Notes: generated by a model not told the origin, from the sequence alone. A stretch of DNA of 28,335 nucleotides from an uncultured Bacteroides sp. (GCA_905203765.1 CAJKXC010000032.1:1-28335), one strand, 5' to 3'. Positions 16,217 through 24,687 are shown, numbered from the stretch's first letter. Made by a program: numbers and translations.

Positions 16217-17068
16217 TTATTCCGATAAAATCAGCTTATTGCCTTGTCGCGTGCATTTCAGGTTAAATGTCCAGCCAATCAGTTCGGCTACGGACTCCGG
16301 AGAATTATTGGCAAATTCTACAGTCAGCTTTCTTTTGCCCAAAGCCGGAGAGGCAGTCTCTATCTGCCAATCGGCAGACTCCTTGTTAATGGCACGCAAC
16401 ACGTTTTCAAGGTATTCGTCCTTGAAACGGATGTTCTTTATATAACGGTCGAACGGTTCCGGGTGTTTCGTCTTACTCAAAAGAAGTTCTCCCGACTGCA
16501 AGGTTACCGTTTCGCCCGCCTTCGCCAGTAGCGTCTGCCCGCCCTGCTTCAACGAAACCTTCACCTGTCCCCGCTTCACGGAGAGGCTGAAAGGAATATC
16601 TTCCTTGCTCCTGACGTCAAAAGCTGTTCCCAGCACCTCTACAAGTACTTTCGCGGTTTCAATCGTAAAGGTTTGTTCGGGTTTGCGGGCAATGTCGAAG
16701 AAGGCTTCGCCTTGAAGGTTTACCTCCCGCCTGTCTGTGGCAAAATGCTCGGGATATTGCAGGGTGCTTTCTTTTGCCAGATATACCACCGAACCGTCTT
16801 CAAGGGTTTGGACTAAAGTCGCGACTTCCTGGTTCTCTTGCGTCACAAAGTTGCGTATATCTCCCGCCTGCTCCGGCATAACCCACCACGCTGCCAGACA
16901 TACAATTCCGGCAATCACAGCCGCTGCCACCGCTCCCCATCTCAGGTAGAGGTTGCGGCGCACCGCCGGATTGCTCCCGGCATCTGCCAGCAAGTTATCT
17001 GCCTCGAAACGGGCGTAAAGCCGTTCCCACGCCTCGTCTGTTCTTGTTTTCATCTTATTTATTTCCAT
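16217..17068 (-). CDS. FecR family anti-sigma factor
   Basis: A 283-residue single-pass inner-membrane anti-sigma regulator. The cytoplasmic N-terminus (about 43 residues) should bind the sigma factor, and TM spans about 44-63 (WGAVAAAVIAGIVCLAAWWV). A periplasmic FecR domain occupies about 90-185 (LEDGSVVYLAKESTLQYPE, VNLQGEAFFDIA, VEVLGTAFDVRS). A C-terminal DUF4974 domain from about 212 (IRFKDEYLENVLRAIN) is itself STN-like and is the likely docking site for an STN partner. The ATG at 17068 shares one base with the sigma stop (TAATG), implying coupled translation. A second Met five codons on (MKTRTDEAW) is an equally plausible start. Confidence 0.92.
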   Translation of the reverse strand: MEINKMKTRTDEAWERLYARFEADNLLADAGSNPAVRRNLYLRWGAVAAAVIAGIVCLAAWWVMPEQAGDIRNFVTQENQEVATLVQTLEDGSVVYLAKESTLQYPEHFATDRREVNLQGEAFFDIARKPEQTFTIETAKVLVEVLGTAFDVRSKEDIPFSLSVKRGQVKVSLKQGGQTLLAKAGETVTLQSGELLLSKTKHPEPFDRYIKNIRFKDEYLENVLRAINKESADWQIETASPALGKRKLTVEFANNSPESVAELIGWTFNLKCTRQGNKLILSE

Positions 17069-17619
17069 TATTTAGTCTGGATATAGTTATCTATTTCATT
17101 TCGCAGCACCCGCAACGTCTTGGTCATTTCCGCTTCTACCGTCTTGACGGACAATGAGAGCGATGCGGCTATTTCTGCATATTTCATTCCTTTCATGCGA
17201 TGCATTTCAAAAATCTGCCGGCGGCGCTGGGGCAGTTTCCCGAGCGTATGCTGAATCAGGTTTTGAAGTTCCTGATATTCCATCTGGCAGTGCGGGTCGG
17301 ATGAATCGTCCGGCTCTTCGCCTTTCATCACAGATGCCCGGTAGCGTTCCTTCACTTCCTGATGCTCGCAATACTGAACCGCCTCGTTTCGCACCGACCG
17401 GTAGAGATAGCTCTTAACGGACTGGAATACTTGTAAATCCGCCCGATTCTTCCAAAGCACGTAGAAGAGTTCTTCCACAATCTCCTCGGCAGACTCCACA
17501 GTACCCGTGATACCCGCGGCATACCAGCAAAGAGGGGAATAATATCGGCGGAAGATTTCTTCGAAAGCCTTTATATCGCCCTCTTTTATTTTGGCCAGTA
17601 TAATCAGTTCATTCAGCAT
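17068..17619 (-). CDS. ECF RNA polymerase sigma factor
   Basis: A 183-residue extracytoplasmic-function sigma factor of the Bacteroidetes FecI-like type. Region 2 covers about 12-80 (FEEIFRRYYSPLCWYA, then AEEIVEELFYVLWKNR, the -10 binding part). Region 4 covers about 125-178 with the helix-turn-helix MKYAEIAASLSLSVKTVEAE. There is no extended C-terminal SnoaL-type domain. It is held by the FecR protein encoded next. An upstream in-frame ATG exists at 17646, but a -7 element at 17644-17651 covers it, so MLNELIILAK at 17619 is the start. Targets probably include its own operon; none can be assigned from sequence. Confidence 0.93.
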   Translation of the reverse strand: MLNELIILAKIKEGDIKAFEEIFRRYYSPLCWYAAGITGTVESAEEIVEELFYVLWKNRADLQVFQSVKSYLYRSVRNEAVQYCEHQEVKERYRASVMKGEEPDDSSDPHCQMEYQELQNLIQHTLGKLPQRRRQIFEMHRMKGMKYAEIAASLSLSVKTVEAEMTKTLRVLRNEIDNYIQTK

Positions 17620-17643
17620 ACCCGGTAGTTTTCTTGGTTGCCT

Positions 17644-17651
17644 CAAATATA
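17644..17651 (-). promoter_or_regulatory. -7 element before the ECF sigma gene
   Basis: Minus strand TATATTTG fits TAnnTTTG; no TTTG box at -33. It would let the sigma-FecR-STN genes be transcribed by the housekeeping sigma independently of the gene at 17670-18935, which ends 50 bp before the sigma start. Confidence 0.45.
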
Positions 17652-17669
17652 GTGAAAACTATCAGATAA

Positions 17670-18935
17670 TTAGTTGGATTGCTTGCGCAATCTGTCTACG
17701 GCATGCTCCAACGACTCCGTAGGTTCTATGATGTTATAGCTTTTCCAGAAGTCCTCGCTCCAGTATTCATCCACCAAATCGTAGAAGACCTGTTTCTGCT
17801 TGAAGGTGTTCTTGTTGGAGATAGTGGTCGTGGGGTGTTCCGTCCGGTCGGTCACCACCATTTCGGAGAAAGCGGTATAGGTGGCGGAGAAGAGTTTCTT
17901 CTTCCAGTCGCATTTGAAGCGGATAACGTTGCGGATGTAGTTCAGGTAGGTCTTGGAATCCTGCTGCTTGTAAGTCACCAGGTAACTGACTTCCTGCGGA
18001 CGGAACCGTAACCCGAGGGGTTTCTTGTGAAGAATGGCCTCCACGGCTTTCACACGGTTCGCCATATCCAGTTCGAACTCGGCACGGGTAAAGGACAGCC
18101 GTTCATGGTCGATATACAGCTTCCCGATAAACAAGGCGTACATCAGGCTGACCCGCGGGCGGAAGCTAATGACGTATTGCATACGGTTGTCCAGGTTGAC
18201 CGGTTCTTCCATGCGGAAATCATAGTAATTCAGGCTTTCCTCGCTTAGCAGGGCATCGCCGTTCTTCACAATGTCCAGATAGAGGGACAGGTTAGGGCCT
18301 CCCAGCACTTTGACGGCGAGCGTATCACTTTGGCGCTGGCTCAGCAGACGGCGTCCTTTCAGCAATTGCACTTTGTCATTTTCTACATCGCGGTTGATGT
18401 AAGGTGTCTTATAGACGTCCATCACGGCTTCGGACACGCTGATGTAGCGGCGGCGCTTCTGCACCGTTTCGCGATAGAAGGCGGTCAGCATATTATCCGC
18501 TGCGGCATAGTTTGCAGGGATTTTCAGGATGGCTTGTTCCACTATGGCGCGGGGATTGTTGCCGAAGACCACAATCTCGTTCAAGAGATTGGGAGCAGGA
18601 ACCATCCATACGGTCAGGTTCTTTTCCTTTTCTATTTCTTCCAGTGAGAGGCGTGTGCTGAGGTAGCCGATGTGCGAAACTTCCAAACCGCGGAAGCCTT
18701 CAGCTTCCGGCACTTTCAGGGAGAAAGTTCCGTCGGCATTGGTCACTGTTCCGATATTGCTTCCGACAACAGATACATTCACATTTTCCAGTTTCCGCCG
18801 GTTATCCTTATTCCTTACGACACCGGTTATGGTAAGTTCGTTCGCGGCAGCGGAGTCTTGCGCCATCAACGGGGTGATGTCCGAGCATAGAAATACAAAC
18901 AGACACCCAAGCGTAAATCTTACTAAGTTTTTCAT
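17670..18935 (-). CDS. Carboxypeptidase-regulatory-like domain protein, paralogue of the STN protein
   Basis: A 421-residue secreted protein with a signal peptide ending LMAQ. A CarboxypepD_reg-like domain lies at about 34-115 (TITGVVRNKDNRRKLENVNV, VTNADGTFSLKV), followed directly by a tail of about 300 residues. The tail parallels that of the protein at 14666-16213: AFYRETVQ/TFYREGVQ, VYKTP/VYKSP, GKLYIDHE/GELYIDSE, and FWKSYNIIEPTESLE/FWEDFNVIPLEGELE. It has no STN domain and no TonB plug or barrel. It lies immediately upstream of the sigma factor gene on the same strand. It may be the target or second component of the same signalling system; the biochemical function is unknown. Confidence 0.75.
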   Translation of the reverse strand: MKNLVRFTLGCLFVFLCSDITPLMAQDSAAANELTITGVVRNKDNRRKLENVNVSVVGSNIGTVTNADGTFSLKVPEAEGFRGLEVSHIGYLSTRLSLEEIEKEKNLTVWMVPAPNLLNEIVVFGNNPRAIVEQAILKIPANYAAADNMLTAFYRETVQKRRRYISVSEAVMDVYKTPYINRDVENDKVQLLKGRRLLSQRQSDTLAVKVLGGPNLSLYLDIVKNGDALLSEESLNYYDFRMEEPVNLDNRMQYVISFRPRVSLMYALFIGKLYIDHERLSFTRAEFELDMANRVKAVEAILHKKPLGLRFRPQEVSYLVTYKQQDSKTYLNYIRNVIRFKCDWKKKLFSATYTAFSEMVVTDRTEHPTTTISNKNTFKQKQVFYDLVDEYWSEDFWKSYNIIEPTESLEHAVDRLRKQSN

Positions 18936-19023
18936 ATGGCATGGTTTTAAGTGGTTTCTATAAATAAGAGCGCCGGGAAAGGAAGAACCCTACGGAATTT
19001 CCGAAAAAATATAATAGCCCTGC

Positions 19024-19155
19024 TACTGCAGAACTTTTGCAGTATTACTGCAGAACGGTTGCAGTGTTACTGCAAAGCTTATGCAGTGCTACTGCAAAGG
19101 TTTTGCAGCGTCACTGCAAAGTATTTGCAGCGCTACTGCAAAACAGATGCACCAT
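19024..19155 (-). repeat. Six tandem 22-bp repeats forming five hairpins
   Basis: Six imperfect 22-bp units start at 19024, 19046, 19068, 19090, 19112 and 19134, each of the plan TACTGCAAAGnnTTTGCAGnn. The unit junctions form inverted repeats TGCAGT-nnn-ACTGCA. In two of five the minus-strand pairing is T-G instead of T-A, which keeps the stem only in RNA made from the minus strand. The 245-bp space 18936-19180 between btuC and the next minus-strand gene holds this array. I see no gene in it and no separate terminator with a T-run. Confidence 0.9.
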
Positions 19156-19180
19156 CTTTGCAGTGACTGGCGGAGTATTA

Positions 19181-20209
19181 TTAATTGAAGTGCTGAGGAT
19201 TCCTCTGACTCATAATCACGTAAATGATGACCGGTGCACCGACGATAGGTGTCACGGCATTCAGCGGAATGATGCCTGCCTCGCCGGGCAGAACGCAGAT
19301 AAGATTGCAAAGTAATGCTACCGCGCCTCCGCTAAGAATGGTGACGGGCAGCAGGGAGTTGTGATTGGCAGTGCCCAATATCATACGGGCTACATGGGGC
19401 ACAGCCAGACCGATAAATGCTACCGGTCCGCAGAAAGCGGTAGTAATGGCAGTCAGCAGTCCGGTGATAACCAAAAGCCAGTTGCGCACGCGACGGATGT
19501 TCACGCCCAGGTTTTCGGCATAGCGTTCGCCCAGCAGCAAGGCGTTCAGGGGCTTTATCAGCAGCAGTGAGCCGAACAGCCCCAGCACGGTGACCAGCGC
19601 AAAGGCAGGCATCTGTTGCAGGGACACACCGCCGAAGTTACCCATTCCCCAAATCATATAAGATTGCACGCCCTCTGCCGTGGCAAAGAAATTCAGCAGG
19701 GCGATGGCGGAAGAGGCGATATAGCCTATCATGATGCCCGTTATCAGCAACATGATATTGCTCTTTATCAAGGTGGAAAAGAAAAGGATTAGTGCCATAA
19801 TCAGCATGGCGCCGATAAATGCGCCAGCCAGTACGGAGAAGAAACCGGAAAGGCTGAAAGTACCTGCCGTGATGCTGCCGCCAAACAGCAGCATGACGAA
19901 AGCTACCCCCAGGCTTGCCCCGGAGTTGATTCCCAGGATGGAAGGTCCTGCCAGCGGATTCTTGAATGCCGTCTGCAACATCAGTCCGCACACCGCCAAT
20001 GCTCCCCCGCAAAGCAAAGCCGTCAGTGCCTGGGGCAAGCGGGATTCCCAAAGAATGAAGTTCCAGCTTGCCTTCCCCCCTTCTCCACCGAGAAGGATAC
20101 GGAAAACATCTGCTGCCGGAATCGATACCGATCCCACCAGCAAATTCGCTATAAAGAGCAGCAGGATGACTGCTCCCAAGCCGATGCCGTATTTCCATCC
20201 TTTGGACAT
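19181..20209 (-). CDS. btuC: BtuC-type (FecCD family) ABC transporter permease for cobalamin
   Basis: A 342-residue inner-membrane permease of the FecCD/BtuC family. About ten hydrophobic helices are visible. Family signatures include GGALAVCGLMLQTAFKNPLA near residue 80, the Gly-rich INSGASLG that follows, and the cytoplasmic coupling segment near the C-terminus (CGPVAFIGLAVPHVARMI). The substrate is assigned from context: it is the last gene of a riboswitch-controlled btuB-btuG-btuF-btuC operon. MSKGWKYG at 20209 starts 5 bp after the btuF stop and is preferred over an ATG at 20233 that would overlap btuF. No ATPase gene (btuD) follows; the next minus-strand gene is unrelated and begins after the hairpin array. 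Confidence 0.88.
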   Translation of the reverse strand: MSKGWKYGIGLGAVILLLFIANLLVGSVSIPAADVFRILLGGEGGKASWNFILWESRLPQALTALLCGGALAVCGLMLQTAFKNPLAGPSILGINSGASLGVAFVMLLFGGSITAGTFSLSGFFSVLAGAFIGAMLIMALILFFSTLIKSNIMLLITGIMIGYIASSAIALLNFFATAEGVQSYMIWGMGNFGGVSLQQMPAFALVTVLGLFGSLLLIKPLNALLLGERYAENLGVNIRRVRNWLLVITGLLTAITTAFCGPVAFIGLAVPHVARMILGTANHNSLLPVTILSGGAVALLCNLICVLPGEAGIIPLNAVTPIVGAPVIIYVIMSQRNPQHFN

Positions 20210-20214
20210 ATACT

Positions 20215-21351
20215 TTATTCTTTTAGTTTGCAAAAATAGCGCAAACCACCCAAATCTCCTATTTCGGGATGCAGAATCTGTATCAAATCTGCCAAAAGGT
20301 AGTCGGGACGGAAAGGCGTCTCTTCGTAGAAGGGCACTTTTGCCGTATTGCAGCCATATATATTCCGTTCTTTGAAGGCCTTGAAACCGGTATAGCCGAT
20401 ATAATCCGCCTGTAAATCGGAATAGGTCATGTCGCGGTCGCGATTGTACTTAATGGTCCATACATCCGCATCCCCTGCCCTATCGAACACTGTCTCGAAA
20501 GCCAAAGGTACAGAACCGCTATGCTCGTCGTCGGCAAAAACATACCGCCCGCAAGCATCCCGGAAGAGCCGCCCAATCGTACTGCGTCCTCCCGGCACAT
20601 ACCATGCCGAGCCACTTTTCAACTCGCTGACTATGGATAGCGATACCGACGAAAGCGCCGCACGCATCTTGAGTCGCTGATAGCAACTATCCACCTCGGC
20701 AAAAAGACTGTCGGCCTTCGTGGTAACGCCGAAAAGCAATCCGTAGAAACGCATCCACTCGGCACGTCCCAAAGCGGATGTTTCCATATAGTCGGCACAT
20801 TCAATAATCGGGATGTTCAGTTTCTCGATACGTCCATATCCACCGCTGTTCTCGAACGGAGAAAGCAGGATGGCATCGGGATGCAGGTCGATAATCTTCT
20901 CCATATCGGGATTCATGCCGTCACCGCAATCTGTGATAGTGCCGTTAGCCACTGCCGTCTGTACAGCCGGCAGCTTGATGTACTTCAAGTCGCAGATACC
21001 ACCGATACTGCCGAAAGCTCCCAACTTATCCACCAGCCCGCAATGCACAGACGAATAGATTACCGATTTGGAGAGAGGCGTGCGCACAACAGTCCCTTCC
21101 GGCAAGTGCACCGGCAGAGGTTCGGCAGCAGGCACAAGCACATAGGTGTGCAAGGTTTTCAGCGTATCCCACGGGTTGCGCAGGGTGGCAACGGTATAGT
21201 CGGGATAAGCGACCAGCGTCAGGTTGTCGGCATAACGCAGGGGGATGGTATCACCTTGAGCTAAAGCAGAAGCAGTCTTGCTTCTCCCCCCGCAAGAGGA
21301 GAGAAACAAGACCGCAACCCAAAGAATAGAAAAACTGGAAATTCGTTGCAT
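20215..21351 (-). CDS. btuF: BtuF-type substrate-binding lipoprotein for cobalamin
   Basis: A 378-residue lipoprotein with lipobox LSSC (lipidated C20) followed by GGRSK, not an acidic export signal, so it should stay in the periplasm on the inner membrane. Two lobes linked by a long helix are suggested. The N-lobe contains LGAFGSIGGICDLKYI and the segment MNPDMEKIIDLHPDAILLSP; the C-lobe contains SAWYVPGGRSTIGRLFRDA. These match the helical-backbone metal-receptor fold of BtuF/FhuD. It would hand B12 from BtuB to BtuC. It starts 4 bp after the btuG stop. Siderophore binders look alike; the riboswitch and BtuG neighbour decide the assignment. Confidence 0.85.
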   Translation of the reverse strand: MQRISSFSILWVAVLFLSSCGGRSKTASALAQGDTIPLRYADNLTLVAYPDYTVATLRNPWDTLKTLHTYVLVPAAEPLPVHLPEGTVVRTPLSKSVIYSSVHCGLVDKLGAFGSIGGICDLKYIKLPAVQTAVANGTITDCGDGMNPDMEKIIDLHPDAILLSPFENSGGYGRIEKLNIPIIECADYMETSALGRAEWMRFYGLLFGVTTKADSLFAEVDSCYQRLKMRAALSSVSLSIVSELKSGSAWYVPGGRSTIGRLFRDACGRYVFADDEHSGSVPLAFETVFDRAGDADVWTIKYNRDRDMTYSDLQADYIGYTGFKAFKERNIYGCNTAKVPFYEETPFRPDYLLADLIQILHPEIGDLGGLRYFCKLKE

Positions 21352-21355
21352 ATTC

Positions 21356-22417
21356 TTATTCGGTTACAAAACGCATATTAGTAGTATAATATCCGGTTTC
21401 AAACTGACCTTTGGAGGCGCCGTCACTGCCATATACATAAACATCATTGAGTGCAGAGTGTGGCTGGTCGCCGATATACACGTCGCCCGAAGTCGGGTTT
21501 ACCGCAATGAATGCCGGATTCTGGAAATTACTGAAAGCTACAAACTCAGTGGTTGCTTTAGTGTCCATATCATATACTCCGATTGATCCGGGAACACTTG
21601 AATAATAATCGGCATAAATGAAATAAACCTTTCTGTCTTTTATGGCAGCACTGCTGGCATTACAAATCGACTCCACTTTGTCCGTGGCAGGATCGAGGCA
21701 TTGCAATGTACTGGAAATAGTCTTGCCAAAGTCGCCGCAAGAGATGAAATATACCTTTCCGTCTTCGCCGGTAAAGCAAACATTATAAGGATTCAACAAT
21801 ACCGTAATATCTTTCGTCTTGGCAAAAGAAGCCAGATTAACAACCGCTATCTTATCTCCGGAGCCATAACCCGAGATGTTTACATACAACTTGCCATCGG
21901 CGGCAGTCAATGCTTCCGGATGGTCACCCACTTCTACTGTTGCTGCTACCGCCAAACTAACGGTATCAATCTTAGAAACAGTCCCATCATACGATGTGAA
22001 GTAAACATTTCCACCTGTTGCAGTCAAATAACGCGGTTCTATAGGCTCACCTGCACCATTTGCCAAGTTCAAGGTCTTTTCTCTCTTGAAAGTTTTTCTA
22101 TTTACAATCTCAATCTTGGCAGACGAACTACATGCAATATATACTTTAGAACCGTACACACACAAATCTTGCACATCTCCGATGCCCTCACCGTTAGCTG
22201 CGGCAAACAAATCGTTGCTAATCTTTTTAGTCTCCACATCATACCATTGCACAGAACCATTGTTAGCACCCCAATTACCCGTATTAATAACGTAAGCCCC
22301 GGTAGTAGTCACAGGCGGTGTGGGTGGTATGACTTCATCGTCGTCATCATCACTACAAGCTGCAAACAGACCTAACGCTACAGCCATTAATGCTACTTTG
22401 TACCAATACTTTTTCAT
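21356..22417 (-). CDS. btuG: BtuG-type surface beta-propeller lipoprotein, cobalamin capture
   Basis: A 353-residue lipoprotein: signal peptide, lipidated C21 (FAAC), then SDDDDDE, the Bacteroides signal for export to the cell surface. The mature part is a YncE/DUF5074-like beta-propeller. It starts AYVINTGNWGANNGSVQWYD and contains recurrent blade strands of the type GKVYF, GKLYVN, RKVYFIY and GDVYIG. Bacteroides BtuG proteins have this architecture and are known to bind B12 with very high affinity and pass it to BtuB. The gene sits between btuB (21 bp upstream) and btuF (4 bp downstream) behind a cobalamin riboswitch, as expected. The AT-rich small spacers indicate one operon. Confidence 0.85.
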   Translation of the reverse strand: MKKYWYKVALMAVALGLFAACSDDDDDEVIPPTPPVTTTGAYVINTGNWGANNGSVQWYDVETKKISNDLFAAANGEGIGDVQDLCVYGSKVYIACSSSAKIEIVNRKTFKREKTLNLANGAGEPIEPRYLTATGGNVYFTSYDGTVSKIDTVSLAVAATVEVGDHPEALTAADGKLYVNISGYGSGDKIAVVNLASFAKTKDITVLLNPYNVCFTGEDGKVYFISCGDFGKTISSTLQCLDPATDKVESICNASSAAIKDRKVYFIYADYYSSVPGSIGVYDMDTKATTEFVAFSNFQNPAFIAVNPTSGDVYIGDQPHSALNDVYVYGSDGASKGQFETGYYTTNMRFVTE

Positions 22418-22438
22418 CGTTTCTTCTTTTTAATTTGT

Positions 22439-24448
22439 TTATAAATAATAATTGATTGTTATCTTGTAATTACGTCCCGGCATGGGATAGTAACGGACTA
22501 TCTCATAGTTTTTGTTGCTCAGGTTCAGGGCATCCAGTTGTACACGCAACGAATGTTTCTTCCATTTGAAAGCACGCGAAAGAGAAATGCTGTGGTCTGT
22601 GTACGGTTCGATGCGATTGGCAGGTATATTCTGGGCAATAAAGTACCGTTCCGAGGCATACAGCAAATTATACGTAATGTTGACGTAAGGATTTTCCAAT
22701 GTCAGACTGCCCGAACCGGAATGTTTCGGTGTGTATATAATCTGATTACGCCATAGCTTACTGTTACGGTCAGTGATGTCTTCTGCCTGCATATAATTAT
22801 AAGTACCCATGAGGTATAGCTTATAATGCTCTGCCAATTTCATTTCGGCAGCCAGGTTCACATCCATACCTATTGTCTCTGCCTTGCCCAGATTGCTCAT
22901 CTTCCAGATGAACATAGTAGGTACTGCAACAATCTTGTCTTCCACCTTATTATAATAGGCATCCAGCGATAGACTCAGATAATCAATGAACCCCAGTGAA
23001 GCGGAATTCCAGGTAGTCCCTAAATTGACTTGTCGGGTGGTTTCAGGTTTCAGATTATTATTCCCTATTTTCAGATAATACAAATCATTGAATGTCGGTA
23101 CCCGGAATATGTCTTTGTAGGAAGCCCGGAAACGTAATCCGAAATCAAAAGGTTTCCACGACAAGCTGACTGCCGGCGAGAGATGCTTGCGGTCGTCGGC
23201 AGCGTCACCCGTACGCACATCCTCTGTAATAAAGGTATTCAGCAGGGAAGCCGTAGCAGAAAATCTCTTGTTGCTATAACGCGCAGCAACAGCGGTCAGA
23301 TACGTAAAACGTTCGGGAGACTGATTACTCTCCAAAGTAGTTGACAGATAATTATAAGCAAAATCCTGTGCAAAGGAGAACGATAATCCTTTCAACGGTT
23401 CGGTCCATAGTGTAGCGGATAGATAAGTCTCCGTCTGACGGAAACGATCGTCGGTAATGCCCGAAGATTCTTTATTATAATCGCGATTCCAGGTATAGTT
23501 GAATTTTCCGCTTGCTTGCAGTTTCCACTTTTCAGAGAAACGGTTTTCGTATTTCAACTGGCCGAAATAATTACGGTCATAAAGTCGTTCGGCGGCATAG
23601 GTATTATCATAAATCACTCCCCCGGGCAATCCTCTTTCCGAATCGAAAAGATAGGCTTTCGCTTTCAAATCCTGCTTACTGCTCAAGGTAGCAAACAGAT
23701 TGATTTCTGCCCGATACGTCTCTATATCGCTGTTATTCCGTTTAGAATCTATCCATTTAGTACCGTTTTTCAGTTTGAAGGGATAATTGCCGTCTGCCCG
23801 CAAATAGTTCGCATAGCCTGTAAGGCTGAAAATGCCGTTCAACTTCTGCGCATAAAATAAAGATGGATTGGCCAAGCCATAGGAACCGGCATTTAAGTTG
23901 GCTATCAGCCGGAACGGACGTTCATCAAAGTCCGGCTTTGCTGTTTCAATGCTCAGTGCACCGGCAGAAGCGAACATCTTTGCAGTCTGGTAAATATTAT
24001 CGCTTTGCCCGATGCTCAGTGTCAGTTCCGAAACATTGTCCAATGAGAAACGGGAAATATCTATTTGGCCGGACTGGCAATTACTTACCGTCACTCCGTC
24101 GTAGCTAACTGCTGTATGTTGTGCCCCCAGACTACGTACGGACACAGTCTTTAATCCGCCAATTCCGCCATAATCCTTGACACTGACCCCGGAGAAATGA
24201 CGGACAGCATCCGCAACGTCCAACACTCCCAACCGCTCCATTTCAATTTTCTTCATCTGCTGCAACGGTGCAGCCGACGTGAGCGAAGGTGACACACGAC
24301 GCCCTTTCACATTCACTTCCGGAATGGAATGTACCTTTCCGGCAATGCTATCTCCCAACTCTTGTGCATGCAGATGAAAGCATACACATGCCATAAAGAG
24401 ACATAAAAAGAGTCGTACCCGAATACAAGATGGGTTACTTTTAATCAT
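22439..24448 (-). CDS. btuB: BtuB-type TonB-dependent cobalamin receptor
   Basis: A 669-residue outer-membrane receptor. After the signal peptide (ending HLHAQ) comes a TonB-box-like stretch (HSIPEVNVKGRR) with no CarboxypepD_reg or STN domain. A plug domain runs about 55-165 (GVLDVADAVRHFSGVSVKDY, GAQHTAVSYDGVTVSNCQ). A 22-strand barrel region ends with YPMPGRNYKITINYYL, an aromatic-terminal strand typical of BAM substrates. The simple layout and about 670 residues fit vitamin B12 receptors rather than SusC-type glycan receptors. Transcription starts at the promoter at 24688-24719 and passes the cobalamin riboswitch. The ATG at 24448 overlaps a possible 12-codon upstream frame. Confidence 0.92.
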   Translation of the reverse strand: MIKSNPSCIRVRLFLCLFMACVCFHLHAQELGDSIAGKVHSIPEVNVKGRRVSPSLTSAAPLQQMKKIEMERLGVLDVADAVRHFSGVSVKDYGGIGGLKTVSVRSLGAQHTAVSYDGVTVSNCQSGQIDISRFSLDNVSELTLSIGQSDNIYQTAKMFASAGALSIETAKPDFDERPFRLIANLNAGSYGLANPSLFYAQKLNGIFSLTGYANYLRADGNYPFKLKNGTKWIDSKRNNSDIETYRAEINLFATLSSKQDLKAKAYLFDSERGLPGGVIYDNTYAAERLYDRNYFGQLKYENRFSEKWKLQASGKFNYTWNRDYNKESSGITDDRFRQTETYLSATLWTEPLKGLSFSFAQDFAYNYLSTTLESNQSPERFTYLTAVAARYSNKRFSATASLLNTFITEDVRTGDAADDRKHLSPAVSLSWKPFDFGLRFRASYKDIFRVPTFNDLYYLKIGNNNLKPETTRQVNLGTTWNSASLGFIDYLSLSLDAYYNKVEDKIVAVPTMFIWKMSNLGKAETIGMDVNLAAEMKLAEHYKLYLMGTYNYMQAEDITDRNSKLWRNQIIYTPKHSGSGSLTLENPYVNITYNLLYASERYFIAQNIPANRIEPYTDHSISLSRAFKWKKHSLRVQLDALNLSNKNYEIVRYYPMPGRNYKITINYYL

Positions 24449-24504
24449 AAATAAACAGATTATAACATGTACTTCTCATGTCCTTTCCTCGAAGACACAA
24501 AGAG

Positions 24505-24682
24505 ACGAAAGTTTTGCAGGTCTTCTGACTCGTTTCCGGTGTATCGCCTTCCCATCCTTCCTTAGAACAGTGGCATTAAGTGTGATACCCCACACATGAA
24601 ACTCACAGCAGCGGGACTGTCCGGGATTTGCACCCGATTCCCTTTTCATCCGATCCCCCGAACAGAGGATGCGGAACAAAAC
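24505..24682 (-). promoter_or_regulatory. Cobalamin riboswitch
   Basis: Read on the minus strand, the element has the conserved core: GAAAAGGGAATCGGGTGCAA, then CCGGGACAGTCCCGCTGCTG, then a GTGTGGGGTATCACAC-type arm and GCCACTG. The B12 box AGTCAGAAGACCTGC (24530-24516) closes the set. P1 can form between GTTTTG (24682-24677) and CAAAAC (24516-24511). It lies in the leader of btuB, 57 bp before its ATG. GTCTTC at 24496-24491 is complementary to GAAGAC within the B12 box and stands beside a GAGGAAAGG purine tract, so the switch could act on translation. Ligand-bound B12 would lower expression of the whole btu operon. Confidence 0.95.
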
Positions 24683-24687
24683 GTGGG

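Noticed and set aside
16217..18935. Siderophore or glycan uptake locus (SusC/SusD type)
   Set aside because: Sigma and FecR are present, but neither adjacent large protein has a TonB plug or barrel, and no SusD-like gene lies nearby.
19024..19155. CRISPR-like array
   Set aside because: Units are 22 bp directly joined with no unique spacers, and no cas genes are present.
18951..19166. Open frame on the plus strand rich in Leu-Gln-Cys-Tyr repeats
   Set aside because: It is a reading of the 22-bp repeat array; the unit length is not a multiple of three, so the peptide has no consistent repeat, and no promoter or family match is seen.
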